DNA of 38,033 bases from a virus: positions 1-38,033 of IMG/VR virus record IMGVR_UViG_3300048930_000277; one strand, 5' to 3'. Position numbers and translations under genes: made by a program. This document shows positions 9,725 through 17,558 of the stretch, piece after piece. Within the stretch, counting starts at the first letter, position 1. Each line of letters starts with the position of its first letter. The notes beneath the pieces are model-generated. The model saw only the letters and a program-made list of their open reading frames with translations. It made no database searches and had not been told where the DNA came from.

Positions 9725-12079
9725 ATGGTTACCGTATTTAAAGACCTTTTTAAGACTTCGGACGTTCCTTTTATCGTTCCAATTGATAAAATAATTAAGC
9801 GTATAAAACAGGGTTCGTCAAAAAAATTGATAGAACAAATACGGGCATCAACAAACAAAGATGAACGGGATAGGCTTAAAAAGAAATTGCCAGCTATTCT
9901 ATTTGCTGGGGAATTTTCAGAGCGTAACAAAGAAGGTCTTTTAAACCATTCGGGATTAATGGTTACCGACTTCGATAATTTCCCAGATGAAGATGTTTAC
10001 AATGAAATGTTTTCAAAGATAACACAAAACCCTTATGTTATTTTCGCTTTTCGTGGCCCAAGTGGCAATGGAATAAAAGCGGTGGTAAAAATACCCCAAT
10101 GTGATAAGTTTGACCACGAGCGTTATTTTAAGGCGTTCAAAAAGGAATTTGATTTTGAATATTTTGACCAGAGCAATTGTGATGTTAGCCGTGTTTGTTT
10201 TGAAAGCTATGATCCCGAAGCATTTGTAAATTTGGATGCTGAAACATATTCTCCTAAATTAATTGATGACGGTTACCAGTTTAAAGAATATGTTTCTTAT
10301 ACCCCACTTTTAGACGAGGATAAAATTATTGAAAGGATAATGCAATGGAATTGGAAAAAGGATTTTGTTGAGGGGGAAAGGAATAGTTTCATTTTTGATA
10401 TTGCTGGTGCTTTTTGTGAGTTTGGAATTTCCGAAAGTACGGCAGTAGGGTATATTTTAAATAATGTGGTAATAGGGGAATTTTCTGAAAGTGAAGCAAA
10501 GACCACCATTAAAAACGTTTATAAAAAGCGTTCCTTCAATTCACGTTTTTTTGAGGATTACACCAAAAAGGAAAAACTGAATAAGGATTTAAAGACTAAG
10601 AAAAAAGAAGAAATACAAAAGGAGTACGACCTTACTGAAGAACAATATGACGAGGTTAAGGACAAAGCAGACCACGAAGCATTTTGGTATTTTGAACTTG
10701 ACTCAAAAGGAAAGTACAAAACAAAAATAGATCCCTTAAAGTACAAGTATTTTTTAGAACGTAGTGGGTTTAAAAAATTCTTCCATAACGATAGCCAAAA
10801 ACCGACATGGGTTAAAATTGAAAGCAATAAAGTCAGCGAAACATCAACTGAAAAAATAAAGGATTTTGTTTTGGACTATCTTTTAAAAAATAAGTACTTA
10901 AAGGTTTGGAGTTACTGCGTAAATTATAGCACCATATTTTCTGAAAATTTCCTTTTGATGTTGGAAACGGTTGACCTTATGATGCTGGAAGATAAAAAAT
11001 ACAAATCCTTTATAGCTTATGAAAATGGTATTTTAGAAGTGACAAAAGACAAGGCGGAACTTGTGGATTATATTGATGTTGATGGGTACATTTGGAAAAG
11101 CCAGATTATAAAGAGGGATTTTGAGCCGGTATCAAAAAATGACAATGAGTATAAAACATTTATATCCAATATATCAAACAAAGAGCCAGAGCCAATAGAA
11201 GCGGTTATCGGTTATCTTCTTTCAACGTATAAAAATAAGATGAACAATAAAGCCATTATCTTAAATGACGAGGTTATAAGCGAAAATCCAGAAGGGGGGA
11301 CAGGGAAAGGACTTTTTATTCAAGGACTTCGACAAATAAGAAAGGTATCTATTTTGGATGGAAAGACCTTTGATGACAAAAAATCATTCCCATATCAAAC
11401 TGTTAGTCAGGAAACCCAAATTTTAGTATTTGATGACGTTAAAAAAAATTGGGATTTTGAAACAAAATTTTCCCTTGTTACCGAGGGAATGACATTGGAG
11501 CGAAAGAATAAGGATGCTATCAAGTTAACAGTTGAGGAAAGCCCTAAAATGGTTGTAAGTACTAACTATGCTATTAAAGGGGAGGGGAACAGCCATGACA
11601 GGAGAAGGCACGAAATAGAGATTGCGCAGTATTACGGAAAGGATTTGACCCCTTATGACGAATTTGGAAAACAGTTGTTTGATGACTGGAATGAAGATGA
11701 ATTTAATGCCTTTGATAACTATATGGTTTATTGCCTTCAATTATATCTTTCAAAGGGATTGGTTAAGCAAAATGCAAAGAATTTGGATATGCGTAAATTC
11801 ATAGCTGAAACAGCAATGGAGTTTAATGAATGGATTTCAGATGGTGAGCATTTCCCTATAAATAAAAGAAATAATAAAGTTGAGATGTTTGATGGTTTCA
11901 TTTTAGAATATCCAGATTTTAAGAAATGGCTTACCCGTAAGCGTTTTAATATTTGGGTACAAAAGTATGCTTCATTTAAAAACTTTGTTTTTGAGCAGGG
12001 CAATACAAACGGTATAAGATGGTTTCAGATTACCGATATTACAAAAGAGATTGAAGAAGATAACGGAATAGATTTTTAA
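9725..12079 (+). CDS. Primase-helicase (VirE N-terminal plus SF3-like helicase)
   Basis: 784 aa. Residues 1-160 resemble the BT4734/VirE N-terminal domain: FKDLF, then GEFSERNKEGLLNHSGLMVTDFDNF, then VIFAFRGPSGNGIKAVVKIP, the primase-like core found in Bacteroidetes mobile elements. The C-terminal half is an AAA+/SF3-type helicase with Walker A GGTGKG near residue 525 and Walker B ILVFDDV near 567, then SPKMVVSTNYAIKGEG and DRRRHEIEI as sensor/arginine region. It should prime and unwind at the phage origin. The start ATG is 35 bases after the HTH gene; the helicase gene follows after 4 bases. Confidence 0.85.
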   Translation: MVTVFKDLFKTSDVPFIVPIDKIIKRIKQGSSKKLIEQIRASTNKDERDRLKKKLPAILFAGEFSERNKEGLLNHSGLMVTDFDNFPDEDVYNEMFSKITQNPYVIFAFRGPSGNGIKAVVKIPQCDKFDHERYFKAFKKEFDFEYFDQSNCDVSRVCFESYDPEAFVNLDAETYSPKLIDDGYQFKEYVSYTPLLDEDKIIERIMQWNWKKDFVEGERNSFIFDIAGAFCEFGISESTAVGYILNNVVIGEFSESEAKTTIKNVYKKRSFNSRFFEDYTKKEKLNKDLKTKKKEEIQKEYDLTEEQYDEVKDKADHEAFWYFELDSKGKYKTKIDPLKYKYFLERSGFKKFFHNDSQKPTWVKIESNKVSETSTEKIKDFVLDYLLKNKYLKVWSYCVNYSTIFSENFLLMLETVDLMMLEDKKYKSFIAYENGILEVTKDKAELVDYIDVDGYIWKSQIIKRDFEPVSKNDNEYKTFISNISNKEPEPIEAVIGYLLSTYKNKMNNKAIILNDEVISENPEGGTGKGLFIQGLRQIRKVSILDGKTFDDKKSFPYQTVSQETQILVFDDVKKNWDFETKFSLVTEGMTLERKNKDAIKLTVEESPKMVVSTNYAIKGEGNSHDRRRHEIEIAQYYGKDLTPYDEFGKQLFDDWNEDEFNAFDNYMVYCLQLYLSKGLVKQNAKNLDMRKFIAETAMEFNEWISDGEHFPINKRNNKVEMFDGFILEYPDFKKWLTRKRFNIWVQKYASFKNFVFEQGNTNGIRWFQITDITKEIEEDNGIDF

Positions 12080-12083
12080 TGTT

Positions 12084-13322
12084 ATGAAAATAAGACCACA
12101 CCAAACACAAAAGGCAAACGAACTTTTATCTGTTCTTAAAACCTACAAATGCGCTTATCTTATTGGAGAAGTGAGAAGTGGTAAAACAATTACGGTTTTA
12201 GAAACCGCTAAAAAATATGGAGTTAAAAACGTATTGTTTATTACAAAAAAGAAAGCAATTTCATCAATACAATCGGACTTTAATAATATTGGGTATCAAT
12301 ATAATATAACAATTACTAATTACGAAAGCCTTCATAAAATTGAAAGGACAGATTTTGATTTAATTATTTATGATGAAGCTCACGGACTTGGCGCATTTCC
12401 AAAGCCATCAAAGCGAACTAAATTAATACGGGAATTGTTTTATAATACGCCTTGCATTTGGTTAAGTGGAACTCCATGTACTGAAAGTTTCTGCCAATAT
12501 TTTCATCAATTTTGGGTAAGCGGATATTCTCCATTTAAGAAATACAGTAACTTTTATAAATGGGCAAAAGACTGTGTTGATATAACCGAAAAGAGAATAG
12601 GAACACACATCATAAAAGATTACACTAATATTAAAACCGAAGCAATGCCTATGCTTAAATCTTTTATTGATTTATTCTCTGTTGTAATGACACAAGAAGA
12701 TGCTGGGTTTGAAGTAAGCATAAAAGAGCATATCATTACCGTTCCAACACCTAATAAAATACATTTATTAGCGCAAAAACTTATAAAGGATCGGGCGGTT
12801 GAGGGCAAAAAAGGGTTTATAATGGCAGAAATGCCAGCTAAATTGCAGAGTAAGATACACCAAATTTATAATGGAACAGTAATACTTGAAACTATTGAAG
12901 GTAATAACACAAGCGTTTCACTAAGTAGTTATAAAGCTGAATTTATTAAGGAATATTTTAAGGATAAAAAAATAGCAATAATGTACTATTATCAACAAGA
13001 ACTTGAAATACTTAAAGAAACATTTGGAAGTTGTTTAACCACATCTATAAACGAATTTAATACAACCTATAAGCACTTTGCTATTCAACAATCCTCAACC
13101 GAGGGAATGAATATATCAAAAGCTGATTGCCTTGTATATTATAATTTTGGTTTTAGTGGTAAAAACTTTGTTCAAAGCCGGGACAGATTAACAGTAAAAG
13201 ACAGGTTAAATAATGATGTTTACTTTATATTGGAAGAAAAAGGAATTAATGAAAAGATATTGAAGGCAGTCCAAAGTAAGTCAGATTATAATTTAAGAAG
13301 TTTTAAAAAGGATTTTTTATGA
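12084..13322 (+). CDS. SF2 DNA helicase (DEAH-type)
   Basis: 412 aa. Motif I GEVRSGKT (28-35), motif Ia-like LFITKKKA, motif II DEAH (97-100), motif III SGTP (128-131). The second RecA domain has KIAIMYYYQQELEIL and the motif V/VI region QQSSTEGMNISKADCLVYYNFGFSGKNFVQSRDRL, where QSRDR takes the place of QxxGRxxR. This is the compact SNF2/type-III-restriction-like phage helicase layout. It overlaps the next gene by ATGA (13319), implying coupled translation with a VRR nuclease, a common helicase-nuclease pairing. Confidence 0.88.
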   Translation: MKIRPHQTQKANELLSVLKTYKCAYLIGEVRSGKTITVLETAKKYGVKNVLFITKKKAISSIQSDFNNIGYQYNITITNYESLHKIERTDFDLIIYDEAHGLGAFPKPSKRTKLIRELFYNTPCIWLSGTPCTESFCQYFHQFWVSGYSPFKKYSNFYKWAKDCVDITEKRIGTHIIKDYTNIKTEAMPMLKSFIDLFSVVMTQEDAGFEVSIKEHIITVPTPNKIHLLAQKLIKDRAVEGKKGFIMAEMPAKLQSKIHQIYNGTVILETIEGNNTSVSLSSYKAEFIKEYFKDKKIAIMYYYQQELEILKETFGSCLTTSINEFNTTYKHFAIQQSSTEGMNISKADCLVYYNFGFSGKNFVQSRDRLTVKDRLNNDVYFILEEKGINEKILKAVQSKSDYNLRSFKKDFL

Positions 13323-13561
13323 GCAACCATAAAGAGAAATTAAAAAAGCAATGGAAAGACAAGGGTTACTTTGTTATTAATCTAATACGAATAACTCCAG
13401 TTGGATTGCCAGATTATTTATGCCTAAAACCTAACCACGTTGTATTTGTGGAAAGTAAAGAGGGTAGGGATGTTCTTTCCCCACTTCAAAAAATATGGCT
13501 GAAAAAACTTACCGCTTTAGGGTTTGATTGTTATATAAATTATGAAATTTTTACGATATGA
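13319..13561 (+). CDS. VRR-NUC domain nuclease, 80 aa
   Basis: The whole protein is one VRR-NUC domain of the PD-(D/E)XK superfamily. GLPDYL (29-34) supplies the Asp, FVESKEG (43-49) the E-x-K pair, and SPLQKIWLKKLTALGFD the conserved Gln helix. Small single-domain VRR-NUC proteins are common in phages, acting as structure-selective nucleases in replication or recombination. ATG overlaps the helicase stop (ATGA). Confidence 0.88.
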   Translation: MSNHKEKLKKQWKDKGYFVINLIRITPVGLPDYLCLKPNHVVFVESKEGRDVLSPLQKIWLKKLTALGFDCYINYEIFTI

Positions 13562-13770
13562 AAATGCCCTTAGACCCCGCAATAATTTACACCAGCCCAA
13601 AAGGACGGACATTCCGAGTATCAGGAATAGAGAAGATTCCCGAAACTTCCAAGTGGATAGGAAAGGTTGAAAAACATCATTGGATAGTTACCATTCGTTT
13701 TTTGGACGACAATAGTTTTGGCGAATTGTATTTTGACCACCAAGATAATCATTATAAAACAACGCTATAA
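13558..13770 (+). CDS. Hypothetical protein, 70 aa
   Basis: ATG at 13558 overlaps the VRR-NUC stop. Beta-rich: IIYTSPKGRTFRVSGIEKIPETSKW, then HHWIVTIRFLDDNSFGELYFD. Likely a small SH3-like or OB-like barrel, but no family is recognised. It sits in the replication operon, 23 bases before the DnaA-like gene. Confidence 0.65.
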   Translation: MKMPLDPAIIYTSPKGRTFRVSGIEKIPETSKWIGKVEKHHWIVTIRFLDDNSFGELYFDHQDNHYKTTL

Positions 13771-13793
13771 ACAAATACAGGGAATGAAAGAAC

Positions 13794-14275
13794 TTGAACT
13801 ATTTTTTGAATATTGCTGTAAGGCTGTAAAAATAGATTTGTCATCAAGAAAAAGAGATGACATAATAGCATTTGGAAGGTTCGTTTACTTCTATAATGCA
13901 AAAAAAATGTTCCCCACAATTTCCAATGCTAAAATAGGAAGCCTCGCAGGTGGCAGGGACAGCGCAACAGTTACGCACGGAATAAAGAGATATGGAGAGC
14001 TTAAAGGGGATTTTGAATTTGAGTCGATAAAAAAAGCAATTGAAGAACAATTGGAGGTATTTGATCCAAACCTAAGCGGGAGAGACCTTGAGCTTAAATA
14101 TCTATACTCAAACAAAAAAAGACTTGAAAAGCAAGTTGAGATATTGAACAAACGAATAGCCAATACAGAAGTGGAGCGAGAGATATTGGATATGTTCAAT
14201 AAATTGCCAAAAGAAAAACTAATAGACTTCAAAGAAACAAGGTTAAAGCCTTACTTAAAAATGAACTCAATATGA
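13794..14275 (+). CDS. DnaA domain IV-like DNA-binding protein, 160 aa
   Basis: ATG at 13794 (MKELELFFEYCCKAV); an earlier in-frame non-ATG start would overlap the previous gene. Residues 22-75 follow the DnaA C-terminal domain: RKRDDIIAFGRFVYFYNAKKMF, then SNAKIGSLAGGRDSATVTHGIKRY, where GGRDSATVTHG corresponds to the DnaA signature GGRDHTTVLHA that contacts the DnaA box. No AAA+ domain is present. Residues 95-150 are a coiled coil (KRLEKQVEILNKRIANTEVEREILDMF). It may mark the phage origin, compete with host DnaA, or act as an adaptor for helicase loading. Confidence 0.78.
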
Positions 14276-14385
14276 ACCTACAAATAACAATACCCAGCAC
14301 TTGGCAGCCAGAAAATGCCCAATCTTTCAATAATTGGATCGAAAAGATACACCAGCACGTAATGGAATCAAGATTAAAATGTTAA
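14272..14385 (+). CDS. Small hypothetical peptide, 37 aa
   Basis: ATG overlaps the DnaA-like stop (ATGA), which supports its reality. The product begins MNLQITIPSTWQPENAQSFN and ends ESRLKC. Function unknown; last gene of the replication operon. Confidence 0.5.
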   Translation: MNLQITIPSTWQPENAQSFNNWIEKIHQHVMESRLKC

Positions 14386-14396
14386 AGTTTTAAATA

Positions 14397-14430
14397 GTTA
14401 GTTATAATTGAAAATAAGTTTGTATATTTG
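14397..14430 (+). promoter_or_regulatory. Promoter-like sequence
   Basis: TATATTTG at 14423-14430 fits TAnnTTTG exactly. Upstream TTAG (14397-14400) at 22 nt could be a weak -33 element. It precedes ATG at 14450 by 19 bases. Confidence 0.5.
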
Positions 14431-14449
14431 AAACATCAAAACAACTAAG

Positions 14450-14809
14450 ATGAACTACAACGAATCATACACAGTACAAAATCACTTCCAAGAATTGGGA
14501 TTTACAGTAACATTAGACGCTTCTAAAACTTCTGATTATGTTACCATCACTAATGACAACAAATATGGAATGAAATTAGTAATTAGATTTTCAGACCACG
14601 ATGCAATGACCGGTCGCTCTGCTTGCGCTGATTTGTCTTATGTGATTTCAGATTTGAAAGATGACGCGGGAAAATTCGAAAGTAAAATCTCAATAGATGA
14701 GGATGGCGACATTTCTTCTGATGAAGTTGAGTTTGATACTGAATTGGAAAGGGATTCTTATTTAATGAATGTAATTTTAACCGAGATAACAAACAAAATA
14801 GATTTTTAA
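14450..14809 (+). CDS. Hypothetical acidic protein, 119 aa
   Basis: ATG at 14450 under its own promoter-like sequence. Acidic and beta-rich: LGFTVTLDASKTSDYVTITNDN, GMKLVIRFSDHDAMTGRSACADLSYVI, then an Asp/Glu-rich stretch (SIDEDGDISSDEVEFDTELE). The SDHDA and RSACADLSYV pattern resembles small proteins I associate with phages, without a known role. Followed after two bases by an RHH-type gene, so the pair may be an operon with its own regulator. Confidence 0.65.
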   Translation: MNYNESYTVQNHFQELGFTVTLDASKTSDYVTITNDNKYGMKLVIRFSDHDAMTGRSACADLSYVISDLKDDAGKFESKISIDEDGDISSDEVEFDTELERDSYLMNVILTEITNKIDF

Positions 14810-14811
14810 AA

Positions 14812-14946
14812 ATGGCACAAAAGACGATGACATTATCCGATAAAGTATGTGAATGGGTAGAAGCACAGGCAAAGAAAGAAAACCGAAACTTTTCAAATAT
14901 GGTAGAAACCATACTACTCGAAAGAATAGAAATGGATAAACTTTGA
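14812..14946 (+). CDS. Ribbon-helix-helix-like protein, 44 aa
   Basis: ATG at 14812, TGA at 14944. The product begins MAQKTMTLSDKVCEWVEAQA, then KKENRNFSNMVETILLERIE. Strand KTMTLS, helix DKVCEWVEAQAKKEN and helix NFSNMVETILLERI, with the N-F-S-N turn, form a standard Arc/CopG-type fold. Probably the regulator of the promoter at 14397-14430. An attC-like site follows within 12 bases. Confidence 0.7.
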   Translation: MAQKTMTLSDKVCEWVEAQAKKENRNFSNMVETILLERIEMDKL

Positions 14947-14957
14947 AATGGGTTATA

Positions 14958-15085
14958 GCGTAACGCAAATATAAGAAGTTGGGGACTGTCGTGAGCAGTT
15001 GGTCAAGCACCCTACCCCACGGAGCAGATGCCGAAAATGACGGTTAAAACATCGATTCCCCAATTTCTTATATTTTATGTTATAA
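14958..15085. repeat. Lone attC-like site outside the array
   Basis: Arms AAATATAAGAAGTTGGGG (14967-14984) and CCCCAATTTCTTATATTT (15058-15075) pair at 17 of 18. Cores are GCGTAAC (14958-14964) and GTTATAA (15079-15085). Size 128 bp, the same class as in the minus-strand array 7 kb away. The spacers (2 and 3 nt) do not show the polarity of the array sites. It follows an RHH gene and precedes a beta-barrel gene, so the flanking accessory genes may have entered by recombination here. The rest of the gap (15086-15229) has only a weak inverted repeat (TGGAGC near 15111, GCTCCA near 15188). Confidence 0.72.
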
Positions 15086-15229
15086 AACGTTTAACCTTTA
15101 AATAATAATTTGGAGCAAAAAGTGAAAATCAAACTGATGAATTGAGGCAATTACAATAAGACCAAAACCAACCGTTAAAGTCGTTCCGCTCCATTTAAAA
15201 TTTAGCACTAACTATTAATTAAAGATATT

Positions 15230-15757
15230 ATGAAATCAAAAATAACAATGTTAATACTGTTATTCACATTAGCAGGACATTCACAGACCGCAGTAGGTCT
15301 GCAAGTAACGCAGGACAATCGTTTATTCCTTTTGGGGGATGACCACGGGAACGATCCGTTAACGCCCGACCTTCAATTTAAAATAGTATTGCAGGGTAAC
15401 GACAGCGACTTGGGGTATTTGGTAGTTGCTCCAAAATACGAATGGGCGCAGTTGTCTGGTGGCGATTATTCACGCTTCGGAGTTGAAGCGGGTTATTCAT
15501 TCCATACCTATATTTTAAAAATTGATGTAACACCGTTAATCGGCTACGGTTATATGTTCAGGCACGACAGCCGTTCGGTAAGTTGGGAGTTTTCAACGGA
15601 AATAAAAATACCGTTGACTAAAAATCTAAGCGTTATAAGCCTTGTGAACGTAAACCAACGGCACGACCTTAAAGATGCCCCTTGGAGATACAATGTAAGC
15701 ACAGGATTGAGGTTTGATATGCCTACGGGATGGAACGGTAAGCAAACACGGTTTTAA
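15230..15757 (+). CDS. Secreted outer-membrane beta-barrel-like protein, 175 aa
   Basis: ATG at 15230 starts a signal peptide (MKSKITMLILLFTLAGHSQ) with cleavage probably after SQ, a typical flavobacterial end. The mature part alternates hydrophobic and polar residues in strands (FKIVLQGNDSDLGYLVVAPKYEW, YSRFGVEAGYSFHTYILKIDVTPLIGYGYMF, SWEFSTEIKIPLTKNLSVISLVNVNQRH) as in small OmpA/OmpW-like barrels, and ends in a Phe. No lysis role is suggested by position. A phage-encoded OM protein could alter receptors or block superinfection. Confidence 0.65.
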   Translation: MKSKITMLILLFTLAGHSQTAVGLQVTQDNRLFLLGDDHGNDPLTPDLQFKIVLQGNDSDLGYLVVAPKYEWAQLSGGDYSRFGVEAGYSFHTYILKIDVTPLIGYGYMFRHDSRSVSWEFSTEIKIPLTKNLSVISLVNVNQRHDLKDAPWRYNVSTGLRFDMPTGWNGKQTRF

Positions 15758-15768
15758 AAATAGGAATT

Positions 15769-15921
15769 ATGGCAGAAGTTAGGTATCAAAAAGACTGTAA
15801 GTACTGCGGAGAAAAGGAGTCTGTAAATGTGATAATGAAACAGACTAAAAATAGCCGAAGTTTAAAAGTTATGAAATGTAGTAAATGCAAGAGGCAAAAC
15901 GGAATTAAAGAAAGTTTATAA
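15769..15921 (+). CDS. Small zinc-ribbon protein, 50 aa
   Basis: ATG at 15769. The product begins MAEVRYQKDCKYCGEKESVN and continues to MKCSKCKRQNGIKESL. The two pairs CKYC (10-13) and CSKC (37-40) are spaced as in zinc ribbons, with basic residues around the second pair. Likely binds nucleic acid or a polymerase. Short gene in the accessory block. Confidence 0.65.
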   Translation: MAEVRYQKDCKYCGEKESVNVIMKQTKNSRSLKVMKCSKCKRQNGIKESL

Positions 15922-15962
15922 TCCACGCTCCCAGACAACAATACCTTTTAACAAATAAAGCA

Positions 15963-16274
15963 ATGGAAAAAAATAGAAAAACACTAAAAATAGTAAGCAA
16001 AGACTTTTATAAACAAACAAGGGCGGATGGAACTATTTATTATTATCCTTCTGTTACTTTCAGAACTAAAATATTCTTTGGTCTTATTAATTGGAATTTT
16101 ACAAGGTATGTACACAAAGTAACCTTTAAAGAGATTTACTTTCTAACAGATTATGAAGACTGGAAATACCCTTTTAAAGATTTAAGCAAAGCAAAAAGAA
16201 TACTTGATGAAGTTGTTGAAAAAAGAATGAATGAATTTCTATCAGAAAAAGTAATAAGTTACTCTAAAATCTAA
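15963..16274 (+). CDS. Hypothetical protein, 103 aa
   Basis: ATG at 15963. Basic, aromatic-rich protein: FYKQTRADGTIYYYPSVTFRTKIFFGLINWNFTRYVHKVTFKEIYFL, then a helix (SKAKRILDEVVEKRMNEFLSEKVI). No membrane segment of full length and no known motif. Neighbours are small accessory genes; function not recognised. Confidence 0.65.
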   Translation: MEKNRKTLKIVSKDFYKQTRADGTIYYYPSVTFRTKIFFGLINWNFTRYVHKVTFKEIYFLTDYEDWKYPFKDLSKAKRILDEVVEKRMNEFLSEKVISYSKI

Positions 16275-16280
16275 CCCATT

Positions 16281-16604
16281 ATGGAACTAAACGGAAAGTG
16301 TAAAGAAGAATTTGAAAAGTGGAAAATCAACAAGAGATTTGATATTATGTTTGGAAGTGATTTTTTCACGCTTCCCGATTCTATGAAATTTGGAGTGTAC
16401 CAAGATTTTTTTATTACAAATAAAATCTATATTGAAATTCAACTAAAAACACAGCCAACAATGCAGGAAGCAAGATTTCAAATGTTTAGACCGGAAATAT
16501 TACACAAAGGCCGTTTTCATAATTGCGCAGCTTCTTTTGGCAGAATAACAACCGCAAGAACCGAAGCGATCAAAACAGCAAACAACTTGTTCAACGAACA
16601 ATAG
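16281..16604 (+). CDS. Hypothetical protein, 107 aa
   Basis: ATG at 16281, six bases after the previous stop. Contains FEKWKINKRFDIMFGSDFFTLPDSMKFGVYQDFF and a C-terminal part with FRPEILHKGRFHNCAASFGRITTARTEAIKTANNLF. The pattern FEKWL-x(n)-F-x-LP-x-x-x-x-GVYxDFF is one I associate with a small Bacteroidetes phage family of unknown function. Confidence 0.65.
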   Translation: MELNGKCKEEFEKWKINKRFDIMFGSDFFTLPDSMKFGVYQDFFITNKIYIEIQLKTQPTMQEARFQMFRPEILHKGRFHNCAASFGRITTARTEAIKTANNLFNEQ

Positions 16605-16647
16605 AAGAAAAAACCACAACTATCGACAATATTAAAAAATAATTCTA

Positions 16648-16655
16648 TATATTTG
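16648..16655 (+). promoter_or_regulatory. Candidate late promoter -7 element
   Basis: TATATTTG matches TAnnTTTG; no clear -33 TTTG precedes it. It lies 66 bases before the sigma-like gene that opens the late operon. Downstream, 16678-16710 encodes a 10-codon mini-ORF (MYGNMPSKYL) ending in TGA, and a 5-codon mini-ORF (16707-16724) overlaps the TTG start at 16721. Confidence 0.45.
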
Positions 16656-16720
16656 TAAATACCTATAAATAAACACTATGTACGGCAATATGCCATCAAA
16701 ATATTTATGACAATTGAACA

Positions 16721-17152
16721 TTGAACCCTAAGAACTGGAGCAATAAAGACAACAAGAAATGGAAAGCCATTTCAATCTCTATTTGTGGGGACAAAGATTT
16801 AGCCGATGATATTCTGCAAGAAGCATATCTAAAGATATTTGAAAAGGAAGAAGTTAACAGCCGTTATATTTACCGTACAATACTAAACCTATTCATAAAC
16901 TACTGCAAGGAAACAAAGAACATAAGGCTAACAGAAAAGCTGCAAATAGAATGCAACCAAAGATATTTCGAGCCGACAGATGAGGAAGAAAGAATACTCG
17001 AAAGGTTTAACGCCTTGGAATGGCACAAAAGGGAATTGCTATCTGAAAGCCACGACAGGTCATTAAGGGAAATCGAAAGAGAGTACAATATCAACTATGG
17101 TTTTGTATTCAGGGAAATAAAGAACGCTAAAGAATTTATATTGAATGGCTAA
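16721..17152 (+). CDS. Sigma-70-family (ECF-like) factor
   Basis: 143 aa from TTG at 16721; an in-frame stop at 16715 excludes a longer product and no ATG is near. Residues 20-45 (ISICGDKDLADDILQEAYLKIFEKE) match sigma region 2 (D-A-x-D-L-x-Q-E-x-x-L-x-x). Residues 105-140 (SHDRSLREIEREYNINYGFVFREIKNAKEFI) match the region 4 helix-turn-helix that reads the -35 element. Directly upstream of the packaging genes, it is a good candidate for the switch to late transcription. Translation could be coupled to two tiny upstream frames. Confidence 0.72.
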   Translation: MNPKNWSNKDNKKWKAISISICGDKDLADDILQEAYLKIFEKEEVNSRYIYRTILNLFINYCKETKNIRLTEKLQIECNQRYFEPTDEEERILERFNALEWHKRELLSESHDRSLREIEREYNINYGFVFREIKNAKEFILNG

Positions 17153-17531
17153 AAAAAAGAAAGTAATGGTAAAAAGCGGTGGGGTAGGAACTACAATCGC
17201 AAAGGCAATCAAAGCAACGGGACTTGATATATTCGTAAACGGTAAAGACTGTGGATGCGAAGAACGTGAAGCAAAGCTAAACAAGTTACTCCCCTATCGG
17301 TTCAAGGCAAGGTGTATGACCGAACAGGAATACAAAGACTGGAAAGCCTTTCAACAAAACAGGACTTTAAAACTAAGTTGGGATGAAATATTGTTTGTTT
17401 GCAAAACCCATTCAGATATATTCAATAGGCAATATTGGAAACCCGATTGCCTAAACTGCCAAGGCACAATCAAAGTGCTTATTGAAATGATAAAGAAACT
17501 GGATTTAGTATTTGAACAATATGAAAAGTAG
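17145..17531 (+). CDS. Hypothetical Cys-containing protein, 128 aa
   Basis: ATG at 17145 overlaps the sigma-like gene by 8 bases. Basic N-terminus (MAKKKKVMVKSGGVGTTIAK), then NGKDCGCEEREAKLNKLLPYRFKARCM, then helical DWKAFQQNRTLKLSWDEILFVCKTH and WKPDCLNCQGTIKVLIEMIKKLD. Cys pairs CGC and CLNC could bind a metal. It always seems to sit before terminase in such phages as far as I recall; role unknown. Confidence 0.65.
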   Translation: MAKKKKVMVKSGGVGTTIAKAIKATGLDIFVNGKDCGCEEREAKLNKLLPYRFKARCMTEQEYKDWKAFQQNRTLKLSWDEILFVCKTHSDIFNRQYWKPDCLNCQGTIKVLIEMIKKLDLVFEQYEK

Positions 17532-17532
17532 A

Positions 17533-17556
17533 TTTGAATAATCAAATTATTTCAAA
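17533..17556. promoter_or_regulatory. Palindrome upstream of small terminase
   Basis: TTTGAATAAT (17533-17542) and ATTATTTCAAA (17546-17556) form an imperfect inverted repeat in the 27-base gap before the small terminase ATG. It may be an operator or a processing hairpin. No T-tract. Confidence 0.3.
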
Positions 17557-17558
17557 CG

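Noticed and set aside
9725-14275. Integrase or repressor genes for lysogeny
   Set aside because: No R...HxxR...Y tyrosine recombinase, serine recombinase or two-domain CI-like repressor was found in any frame; the small HTH proteins lack dimerisation domains.
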